Under the pieces are notes generated by a model. It was not told where the DNA came from. It was given only the letters and a program-made list of their open reading frames with translations, and searched no databases. A stretch of 64,000 nucleotides of DNA. Source: Anaspis maculata (taxonomy: Eukaryota > Arthropoda > Insecta > Coleoptera > Scraptiidae). Positions 23,695-35,600 of the stretch are shown here, piece by piece (within the stretch, counting starts at the first letter, position 1; each line of letters opens with the position of its first letter). The stretch is taken from assembly GCA_949128115.1 (NCBI GenBank), contig OX421968.1, positions 1,488,001-1,552,000 of the forward strand, read 5' to 3'. The translations under genes were made by a program, and so were the position numbers.

Positions 23695-26600
23695 TCACCC
23701 GTAGTAGTAATGGGTGTTCGAGGCGCTGCTAAGACTCCTGGGGACGTCGTTGTCGCCGGCCGGAGGCCGTCTGAGGGTGTGAGCGTGCACGTGCGGATAC
23801 CGTACCACTTCCGCGGCCGAATGGATGGCCACGGTCGGAAGTGGAGTGGTCAGGTCAATGTCTGCGTCCACCTCGCTGATGTCGTCCGTGAAACCGTTGG
23901 GCAGGGAATGATCGGCGATGTTGGTCGCATGAAATTTAGCCTCGCGCCTCGCCCTATGCCGTTGCACCAGCAACCTGGCCACCAGAATGGTCAGGCACAG
24001 CAGCACGGCGCCAGCGATGCTCACTATCAGGTACAAGTAGAATCTCTCTTGGTTCTCTGTAAAGCATTCGACATACAAATTAATTTATTTCAATTAGACA
24101 GTTTCAACACAACGACACACAAATCATGTACACAACTTGACATGCACACGCAACAGCATCGGGTGCATAGCGGACAGCAGAAGCTATAGATAGCCATTAT
24201 AGGTATGCAATTATTATTGGTACTTACGTGAGACAAACGTGTACGCGTTTATCCATTCGGAAATGAAGCCGACCACCCTAGTTTTCTCGGCGGTGTACAC
24301 CGTGATCGTACAGTTCGGATCTACTGATGGGAAAACGTCGGCCTGCATATCTTTAGTGGATTTCTGCACCACGGCGGGAACTCGGGATGGGCGGAACAGG
24401 TTAGTACGCGGACGAGGAGTTGTGTAAGGCTGATAGGACGCTGCAACCAAATATCAGATGAATTCAATCCGGTGCCAGTGTCAGTGTGTTTGTGTGAGAG
24501 TGTGTCGTGTGTTAAAGCATGCTTGCACTGGTGACTGATTGTGGCGGTTAGCTGTTTACTGACTCCACCCCAAATGTGTCCGCCACTTGGTCCGTCCATC
24601 CACCTTTTTTCCATCCACTCTACATCCTCCTACACTTCCACTGGGAAAACCAGCGTCGCCAAAGCCAATAAGCCAATAACAGCGGGCATGCATTAGGTTG
24701 CAAACAATATATATATACATATATATTATATACCAAGTATATTATAATACTATCCAAAACATTCAGGGCATATCGTATCCACCACACTAGACTACAACAG
24801 CAAGCACAACACAATCAAAAATGTCGAATGCATCTCCATCCTATCCATCATACATCGATTTGTGTGATGAGCGATGACACTCAAGCGCGCAGGGTAAAGT
24901 GGACGTTTATTCAGAAACGGATTAGGTATGTAATTACATGGTTATGGTTATATATCAGCAAGAAATTGAAAATTCATACAGGCGAACATTTACTCGGAAG
25001 AATGTCCGTATGAAAAGAACATTATACAGAACATGTTCCACATGTCTCTAGTATGCCTTATACCGACTGGAAGTGAACGTTGAAGTACATGGTTTATAGG
25101 CCATCCACAATTATGTTAATGTTAACGTAATGTTATCGGCAATGGTATGGTAATGTTAGCATTCAAAACAACGAGTTTCAATGGTAATGATTACCATTGC
25201 CACTAACATGATTGTGAACGTCACCATTTGAAACTCGTTGCTTTGAATGCTAACATTATCATTGCCGATAACATTACGTTAACATTAACATCATTGTGGA
25301 TGGCCTATTACCCAGAGCCAACGAGAGTGGAATTGCACCATCTTCAACATGATTGTAATAAGACAAACGCATCGGATTTAAACGGAACTGATGTGTTTGA
25401 TTTGAGGAACGAGCCCTTGCCAGAAGCATTTGTTGTGATAAGGACGTTCACTTTAGCTTCCAGCAGTGTGATAGTTTTATCAATATAAATTATTGAAAAG
25501 TGAAAGCGGGTGGATCTTTTGATTATTTAATATTATATTCATGATTTACCACAGTACCTCAGTACCTACACACACTCAAAAACACACAAGTCGACGCAGA
25601 TGATCGCATTGCTAGTATATAATGACTGCAAACATGCGAGCTTACCAAAATCAAGTCCGTTTGACTTGTGCACGGGATTCTTAGCGTTAAAATTGGGAGA
25701 GTCTTTCGTTAGATTGTCTCCCTTTCCGCTGCCTTCAATACTGGGGGCGGGTGGTGAAGCCGCCGATTCTCTGATGAATTCGTTACCTGCGTCGTAAGTA
25801 TCGAAATCATCATCTTCGTCGTTCCCAAATTCCTGATCGGATTCGATCTCGTCCGGTTCCAGTCGACCTTCGAATTGTTCTTTTAGTACTTTCCTTGGAA
25901 CTGCAACATCGTTATTATTGTTGTGATAAAGTGAAGGCAGCTCTATGTGCGTATATAAAATGCTCACCACAGGTATAAACTACTTTTAGATACATGCGCG
26001 ACTCTGGTCGACAGGGACTGCCAAAAGTGCTTATATCTGCCGACAGTTCGCAGCTTCGTTTTCCATGGCACAATTGCATCACAGTTTCCGTTGCGTAGCT
26101 CACCAAACACGCTAGAATAGGAGAATGGAGAGAACAGAGGTAGGTATATTTTATATTTGGTTTCTTAAATACATGCTAACCAACATAATATCAGGTGTTT
26201 GTAGAAAAATTGAAATTTTGGTCTGTCTTATACGCGGTGAAGATCAAACGGAAACAATTTTAGAAAAACTCAGAATTTGTAACGCGCAGCTGACGGGAGT
26301 AACCTACCTTAATTTGAATAAAAATGGAATAATCAACTTACTTTCCTCGGGAACGCCCTGCGGCTGAGGACACTGGATGCTCTCGTATTCGGTTCTTCCA
26401 TAGCTGGCACTGTATACGGCAACCCTTGAGTTGGGATTGCACTTCAATTGAATTCGTTCATTCTCGCAGGCCACTTTACTTCGAAACTCATCTGGAAATC
26501 CATGGACCTCCGACTGTGTTTATTTTCCATGCATTTTTCATACTTACATGGTCTGCATTTGTAGGCTACCTCGACGTACTTGCGAACACCGGGGCACGGA

Positions 26601-29600
26601 TCGCCGCCGAAGGTCCTCGGAGAAGTCTTGAATTTACACTGGCGCTTTTTCTGGCAAGCCTCCACGACAGTCTGCAACAACGAGTACTAGGTACCGTCAG
26701 TCAGATCGGCTGTAATATCCTTCAGATCGGTTCAAACAGATTGCCAGTGCTAAAGCTCGGACCAAAACATCGCTAACCTCACATACCTGCATGCTGTTAG
26801 TTAAGTGTGTTAACAATAATTGTTATTTAAATTATCACGTCAGATACACGCAAACTTCTTCAACTTTCTTTCACCTTTCTGACGCCACATTCACCCATTT
26901 GACATTATTGACAACGAATCCACAGCACCTGAATCCTTAAAGCGCATCAGCTAAAATCATATCGGCCAAAATCACTTACGCAATTCAAGAAAAACACGTG
27001 CAAAATTCAATATTATCAAAGCACATACGATTTCATCACTAGAATCTTAACAAAGCCATACCTACAAACTGCTACATTTTTTTTTAGGTGGCGCGAAGGT
27101 TAGCTAAAATCAGTTTTGCCACGGGCATCTATAAAAATCGAAAAATCAAAAAGCCAAGTGGCAAAACCGATGCAGCCCGATCCCGAATAAGACGTTTCAA
27201 GTTTCAGAAATCGATACATTTTTTAGAGATGAACGTGTTTGGAAATCGCAATAAAATAGGTAAGATAATATTACATAATAAAAGACAGCATAGCAACGCA
27301 AAGCGAACGAACGTAACATAAGCCAGAGCAGTGTTTTTTTTCTTTGTCTTAGCTTCCACAGTGCTGTGGCGAAATATAACTGAATACATAGATAATATTA
27401 TTGTACATTTTGATCACTTACTCTCCCCCATGTTCCTTGAGCTACTTCTTCCCACTTGGTCTGTAAATAAGCACAAGCTAAGCTTTTCAAATGTTTACTT
27501 GTATCTCTACTGCTCTATTATACATAACGCTCATATTCAACACGATTTTGTGCGCAGATTATCCTGTCTATTTTCTACAACAGTCTCCGTTCCTCAAATA
27601 ATTACAATGTAACAACAGTGGCGAGCTTTGGTTTAGATAATATATGTATACAGGCTGTCCCGTGTTTAATCGCAAAGATTTTGCCAGTCGATAGAGCATC
27701 AGAAAAGAATGAAACATCCATTAAAAAATTTTGTTCAAAAACCCGTAATAACGAAGATACAGCTCTTCAAAGTTGGAAAACAAATACAGTTCCTTACTTC
27801 GTTTGTATTTTTGTCCTATTGGATGATATTATAGATCGGCGAATTTTGAGTTGTGCGTTAACAAAGGAAAATTTTTTACTCACTGTCCTTAAACCCTCAA
27901 AATTCGCCGATCTATAACAGTTCTTTACACTTAACTTTCATACTGTTCAACCGATTTGCGTCAAATTTCTTACACGTATCCACTGATCATATGCCTATAA
28001 ACCTCGAATAACACATTTGATGAGAACATCCCCATGGCATAGATAGGGGTGGTTGCGCCCCTTTTATCATCCCTAATTTTTTCCCCACTGCAAATTCTCT
28101 AAAATCAGTACCATTTTCGAGTTGCTCGTTAAATTTTGTGCCAAAAGTTATTCTTGCAAAATTTCGATAGGAGGCTTACTCTTCGTGATAATTCAGTTTG
28201 AAGATTTCTGATCAATCTTGCAACAAAATTTGCTCAAAATTTGCATTGCTACATCATTGGAGATAATCAGTTCTTAATTCACACCAAGTGATGGTGAGAT
28301 CGTCAAGTATCATAACGTAAGAACGATTTTGATCTGAACAATCCAGTGGCGTAGAATCAGGGGGTTTTCTATCTTACATCCACTTATCTGCTACGCCACT
28401 AAATATTTTCTGAAATTACCAATTTTTTTGAATTTGTCTTTCGATTCAGGAAAAAAAGTTGCTTTTGCGAAATTTTGATTGGAGGCCTCGTTTTCGAGTT
28501 ATTCAAATTTCAAAGTTTGAGATCAATAAAAAAAATGTGAAATTCAAGTCTCTGCTATTTAGGAGCAGATAGGTACATGACTAGAGAACAAAAATAATTG
28601 TAGCATACATTGACTGACATGCAATTTTGTCTTCCATCCCGACTTCTGTACCGCTAATGAAATTTTTTTTCCTAGTTCAACTTTCTTCTGAATTGATGAA
28701 CTGTAAAATCAAGGTAATTGTAGGTATGAACTCACACAACGTAAGTAAAATCAAAAGAAAGTGGTACATTAATCAACATGAATAATTGGAAACAAGATTG
28801 ATTAAAGGGTTCGCTGCATCAACTACTAGGTTATTAGCAGGTTTTTCTGTGGGGGTTTTTCAGTAACGATAACAGTATTGACGATAACAACGAAGACATT
28901 CTTGGAACAGTGGGTATTAATCAGTGTGGTTTTGTTTCGATGGCTTTCTCGTTTCATCCCTTTTCCCGGGGCATCACCGCACGATAGTAGATGCCCCAGT
29001 ACTAGGAAACGCGAGAAAAAGTCCATCTGGCCCAGTGCGGATTTGAACCCGGGACCTTCGCCTTTGAAAGCGGGGCCGAGTTCACCGTGCTACCGAACTC
29101 AGAGCTTTTAAGTTCGAATAACTCGAAAAAGAAGCCTCCAATCAAAGTTTCACAGGAGTCCGGTTCGATAATGATACGGTGCGCCTCGCGTGTTTGAACG
29201 TTCTCGCCTTTTGACAAAATTGTGGTGTCCGGCCCGCGAGTTTTTCCTTGTGTTTTTTGGATAACGTCCTGGATGATCCACTGAAGGGATAGATCGCCTT
29301 CCCATCATTCACGGTCTACCGGAAAAACGGCTGAGTCCAATTTATTTTTCAAAACTTGCATGAATTCGTTATAAGCAGGCACATTATTATCATATCGCAC
29401 CGACAACAAAAAGGCCGCTTCTTCCTATAGTGCTTTTTGCGCTATAGGAATGGACTGTTGTTGTTTATATACACGAAAACTATTTCTATTCAACTAACGA
29501 AATTTCTATTCAACGAAAACAATCAACTATTCTTGTTGATTGAACAAATCTTCAATCAAAACTAAGGCCCTGGTCACAGGAGCCAAAAAACTCAAAATGT

Positions 29601-32600
29601 CTCAACCCCAAAACAGAAATAACTCCCAACAAAACTCAAATTCACCAAATAAAAACCTATTGTACTCTAGCGTAGCTTCAATAAATACAATGTTTCCAAG
29701 CAAGGACTTGGCCATAGTCCTTGATGTTGTAGATAAACTAAAGTTAAGAGACTACGTAGTACCAATCAGCAAGCTTGTAGGTCCAAAACAAATCACATTT
29801 GCATCACGAATCTCAAGAAACCGCATCTGCATATTCTTGTCAACCAAACAGAATGTCGATGAAATCGTGAATAACCACGGGAAAATTGAGATTGAGGGAA
29901 GAATCGTAACAATTCGAAGCCTTATTTCACCGGCTAAGAGAATCATTCTGTCCAATGTTTGCCCAAACATTCCCCACGAGCTCCTCGAGAACGCTTTGAG
30001 AGATGTTGGCTGCGAACCAATGTCAAACATGACATTTCTCAGAGCCAACATCGAAGATGACGAACTTTCCCACATTTTGAGTTTCTGACGCCAAATTTAC
30101 ATCAAGCCAAATGAAGATCTTGAGCTTCCCCCATTTGTTACCATCACGCAAGACAACACCGACTATAGAATTTTTATTGGCACGGGTGAAATGCTTTGCT
30201 TTTTATGCAAAGAGTTGGGCCACAAAGCCGACCAATGTCCAAACTTGAATATGTCCCAAACAGAACCTGAATCTCCTCCACTGCAAAACCGAAACACAAT
30301 CGAAACAATAGCTGACGTACACTCAATAATTAATGCTGACGATCAACGCATTATGAGGAGCTTGTGGTGTGGTTAGTTAGCGCGTTCGACTACCACTCCA
30401 GAGGTCGCGGGTTCGATCTCCGCCGGGGACGGATTTTCGGCCTCGAAAACAAGCTCCTTGGTTTAGTTGGAATGCTTGCTAAATGCAAGACGCGCCGTGT
30501 GTCGCATAGCACGTAAAATACGAACGATGGTGCCGACCCCATGCGATGTTGGTGGTCGTTAAAAATCCCTACCCTGTGTTGGAACACACAGGGGTTCGGC
30601 AAAATTTCCGGTATAGTGGAGGAAAGCATTCACCGGCGTCGGTGTTAGGCCTCGTTGCGGAAATAGGCCGACGTTAAAGAAACGAATAAAAAAAAAAAAA
30701 AAAAAAAATCAACGCATTACAGAGACAAACCATTCTACGGTAACCATTGTAACTGAGAATTCAAAAATTCCTCTCTTCTCTACCGAAAAACCACCAAACA
30801 AAAGACCAGCATCATCTACCCTCAACAGCGGATCTATCCACAGCGGAAAGTTCCCCACAGGGATCCCCACTACCAAATGACGACCATACTGGGGATTTTC
30901 AGTTTGCTAAACCGAATTCCAGAAACAACAGACACAAACTCAAATAAAAAAAATCTTCTTCCATAGAAAACGTTCCACTAACTTCCAAAGAAAACACAGA
31001 AACAATAAAACAAACGATACAGAAAAACCCAAGCAAATACATTCTCACCTCAGACCAATTCGAGTCCTTTATTGAACAATGCACCAATGGTAAAGATCCA
31101 CTAAAAACAGGTCTTTCCTTCACTGGCAATTTACAGTGCTCAACAATTGAAGTGGAACACCTGAAAATTTTGGTCAAATTAAAATGGTCGTATTTTCTCA
31201 AGAAAAAACCGAATTGCAATGAGCTTTTTTTCCTGGGCAGCTAATGTCTTAGACTACAGCATGATAGAATTCTTTCTTGTTGCAAGCTTGTCATATTATT
31301 TATACAGGGTGAAGTAGTGAGGTACTGCAAAAAATGTGAAGTTTGCATCTCTCCCGATCCGCGAAAAAATTTTTTTGAATTTTTCCAACTCGTTCTGGAA
31401 AAACATTAAGCTCATACCTCGAAACGGTTTTGTGGGTTTTTTTCTATCTGTGTTAATTACAGGGTGATCTCAAAAAAGTGATAGTTTGGACTTTCAATGA
31501 TAACTTCTTTCATTGTTATCCGATTTTAAACATCTTTAGCTCATATTGAAGCTAATACTTCAGGCGAGAACGTTGTAAGGTCAAAACTTATTGAAAACAA
31601 TAATTCAATATAAGGAGACGTACCAGAAGTGACCCGAATTCCGAGTATCTGTTTGATGAAAGACAAAAACAAATTGAAACTTGTCCTCAGAGGATCCGCT
31701 AATTTGGACTAATTTGGCTAATTGGTAGAATCAAAACTTGACTGCGTGTTTTCGCGAAAAAATCGCATCCCTTATTTACCTGAAGGCGGCCGTAACCCAA
31801 GTTACAAAATTCACAACAATTCCAAAAATTCTCCTTGACAATAAAACACGTATACCTGCCAGTTCTGAATTTTGTAACTTGGGCTACGGCCGCCTACAGG
31901 TGAATAAGGGATGCGATTTTTTCGCGAAAACACGCAGTCAAGTTTCGGTTCTACCACGGACATTTCTTGGACAACTGAAGCAAAAAGCAGATCTAAATGG
32001 TCCGAATTAGCGGATCCTTTGAAGACGCGTTTCAACTTGTTCTTATCTGTTATTAAACGGAAAGTCGGAAGCTGTTTTGGATTCGGGTCACTTTTGACAC
32101 GTCCCCTGATATTGAATTGTTGTCTTCAATAAGTTTTGACCTCACACCGTTCTCGCCTGAAGTTTCAGCTTCAATATGAGCCAAAGAAGTTTGAAATCGG
32201 ATAACAATGAAAGAAGTTACCACTGAAAGCCTAAAATAGACAAGATATACACAGATAGACAAGAACCCAAAAAACCGTTTCGAGGTATGGGTTCAATGAT
32301 TTTCCAGAAAGAGTTGAAAAAATTGAAAAAAATGTTTTCGCGGATCGGGAGGGGTGCAAACTTTACATTTTTTGCAGTACCTCACTACTACACCCTGTAT
32401 GAATAATATGAAAAACTTGTAACAAAAAAGAGTTATATCATGCAGTAGTGGAAGACATTAGCTGTCCAGGGAAAAAAACTAATTACAATTCGGTTATTTC
32501 TTGAGAAAATACGACCATTTTAATTTGACCAAAATTTTCAGGTGTTCCACTTCAATTGTTGAGCACTGTAGTTGGTCTCATCGATATGATGAATGACATT

Positions 32601-35600
32601 TACCCCTGCCTAACAAACCGACATGCAAAAAGCAGATTCACAAGAATCTGCAATAAGTTGAGCCAGTCTGCTGACAATGTTGAAATATCAGACCTCTCTC
32701 AGTTTTCTATTGATCCCAGCGATTCAGAGCGATCCGAATACTGAAAACCACCACTCAACCTGATAACAAACAAAAATGGCGTCTGTGATTCAGTGGAATT
32801 GCAATGGTTTTTACACCAGATTCACTCATATCCAACGCCTGATCAGTGATCACAACCCCTCAGTACTATGTTTACAAGAAACAAACTTCAAAGGCAACCA
32901 CAGCCCTTCATTAAAAGGGTACAATACTCTCACAAAAAACCGAATCACTCAACAAATTGCCAGCGGTGGTGTCTCAATTTCAATCAAGAAAAATCTACAT
33001 CATGAGGAAGTTGTTATCTCAACTTATTTGGAGGCAATTGCTGCCTCGGTTTGGTGTCCCAGCAAAATCAACATTTGCAACATATACTTACCTCCAAATA
33101 CAAATCTCGACTCCAATGAACTGGCCAACCTAATCACCCAAATCCCCCCTCCATTCATCATAGTCGGCGATTTTGATGCCCACAACATTATGTGGGGATC
33201 ACACTCCAATAGTCTCAGAGGAAGAGAAATTGAAAACCTATATCTCAGAAATCCGTCTTTATTTCTGCTAAACAACGGCCAACCTACTCACTTCAATTCA
33301 TCATCCGGCAGCTTCTCTAGCATAGACCTTAGTTTCAGCGACCCACGCAGTGGCCCCGCCCTGTGCTGGACAGTTCTGCCAGAACTATATGACAGCGACC
33401 ACTTTCCCATTGCAATTTCTTATCGAAAAAACAACCTCAGTGACCCCAATAAACCTTTTGAAAAATGGAAAGATAAAGGAGTTGATTGGCTGGCTTATCA
33501 AAACATGGTTGACGAGAAATTGTCTACTTTCTCCCTCCAGGATGACATCAATGATAACGTTCAAAAATTCTCCAAGATCATAACCGAAGCAGCCGAACAA
33601 TGCATCGAAAAAAAAACTGTTACCACAAACCACAACCCAGTGCCCTGGTGGAATTCTAAATGCAGTCTTGCCGTCAGGGAATCCAAAACTGCCTTTAACA
33701 GATTCAAAAAACACCCTGACGTCGAGAATCTGATCGCGTCCAAGAAACATAGAGCAAAAGCCAGGTTCGTCCTGAAGGATGCCAAAAAGTCATCTTGGCA
33801 AAATTATGTCTCCACTCTCACTAGTTCCACTCCCCTGAGGGAAGCCTGGTCCAAAATTGACAGAATAAAGGGCCTCAATTGCAACCCTTCTTCCATAACA
33901 GCGCTAAAAGACGAAAGTAACAACCTAATTACTTCTAACGACGATATTGTGAATCTACTAGCAAATCAATTCTACAAGCACTCCAGCGACAACTTCTACT
34001 CGAATGAATTCCTGAAAATGAAGTCAGAAAAAGAGAAGATCCCACTCAATATGAACAACTTCGAAAACCCGGAACTTAATGTTCCACTGCGGAAATCCGA
34101 ATTGGATGAAGCCCTCAAAAACTGCAAAAATTCAGTCCCAGGCCCCGACTCCATCCCCTTCACTTTCTTAAAAAACCTATCTGACGCTGCAGTCCAAACT
34201 CTCCTAGACATCTTCAATTTTATATGGCAGCGACAATGTTTCCCTGACTGCTGGAGAGAATCCACTGTAATTCCCATTCTCAAACCCAATAAACCCAAAA
34301 TCGAACCTTCGAGTTACAGACCGATATCTTTGACCTGCACTATGTGCAAATTACTCGAAAAAATTATCAACAACAGACTAAAATGGTTTCTTGAGGAAAA
34401 CAATCTACTGTCCAACCGCCAGAGCGGTTTCAGAATGGGTCGATCAACCGTCGATAATATGGTCCTCCTGCAATCTGAAATCTCAGAAGCCTTTGCTACC
34501 AATAGGAATCTAGGAGCGGTGTTTTTTGACATTGAAAAAGCATATGACACAACATAGAGACACGGCATACTGTTGAAACTTTTGAAGTGGAAGGTCAACG
34601 GTAACATGGTCGCTTTCATAAAAAACTTCCTCTCACACAGAACTTTCAGAGTAAAAAAAAATAATGTTCTATCTAAGCAACTCTTCCAGGAAAATGGCAT
34701 CGCTCAGGGTTCAGTCGTCAGCGTCACTTTATTCCTTGTTGCTATAAATGAAGTCCTATCGAAAATCAAGCTGCCAGTTAGAGGTGCTCTGTACGCCGAT
34801 GACCTCGTGATCTTTTATAAAGGCACTAATGGACGAGAAATACAAACTCTGCTACAGGTAGCCATCAATGAGATCGAAGAGTGGGCTGTGCAGTCGGGTT
34901 TCAGATTTTCTCCTCTGGAATCTAAGGTAATGATCTTTTCCAGAAAGTACAAAATAAGCCCCCTACCTCCCAATCAAATATAATACACGGAGATTGAACA
35001 GGTTCATGAACTGCGATTTCTTGGTCTCATCTGGGACACCAAACTAACCTGGAATCCCTATGTTGAACAACTAAAAGCTGAATGCGCCCAAAGGTTGAAC
35101 CTGTTGAAGACTATTTCTCACCATCACTGGGGTTCAGAGGAAGCTCTTCTTCTGACTGTTTACAGAGCCCTAATCAGGTCGAAACTTGATTATTGATCGA
35201 TTGTATACTCATCTGCGTCGAAATCAACCTTGAGGAAATTAAACTGCATAGCTAACGCTGCGATCAGAATGGCTACCGGTGCCTTTAGGACCAGCCCAAT
35301 AGGATGTTTGCTCCAGCTTGCAAATGAACCCCCTCTTGATATCCGAAGTGAATCTCAAACGTTAACATACTCTGCCAGAGTAGCAGCCTCGAAAAATAAT
35401 GCAGCGTACCACTCAGTCTTCTCCACAAAATACCACCACATTTTCCAGTCGAAACCAAGACTCACTCCCCCATGTCACTACAAGCTCAAATCCATTCTAA
35501 ACTCTCTAAGCTTGATCCCAACAGAAGTTTGTTCACCACAATCAAATAAGGGTGCCCCATGGACCTTCTCTTCCCTAACTTACCACACCAGCCTATCCAG

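Larger units (their letters stand above)
29540..32744 (+). pseudogene. LINE ORF1 (gag-like nucleic-acid-binding protein), broken
   Basis: The frame opens at 29540 (MNKSSIKTKALV) and reads through an RRM-like stretch rich in R, I and F. It then meets a single in-frame TGA at 30086-30088 and continues in the same frame to a CCHC zinc knuckle (CFLCKELGHKADQC, about 30194-30236). A SINE interrupts it after QRI at about 30350. After the SINE the reading is disturbed, and a foldback element interrupts it again at 31134. The last piece (VGLIDMMNDIYPCL and onward) ends with a stop at 32742-32744, 31 bases before ORF2. A gag-like role in forming the element's ribonucleoprotein is known for this family. 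Confidence 0.8.

Noticed and set aside
23548..24189. 213-codon open frame on the + strand
   Set aside because: It lies opposite the last eva-1 exon, whose frame, splice sites and transmembrane helix are convincing. The + frame is an antisense shadow in GC-rich coding sequence.
30362..30430. tRNA gene
   Set aside because: A and B box motifs are present but the acceptor stem does not close, and the sequence continues into a SINE body with poly(A) tail and target duplication.
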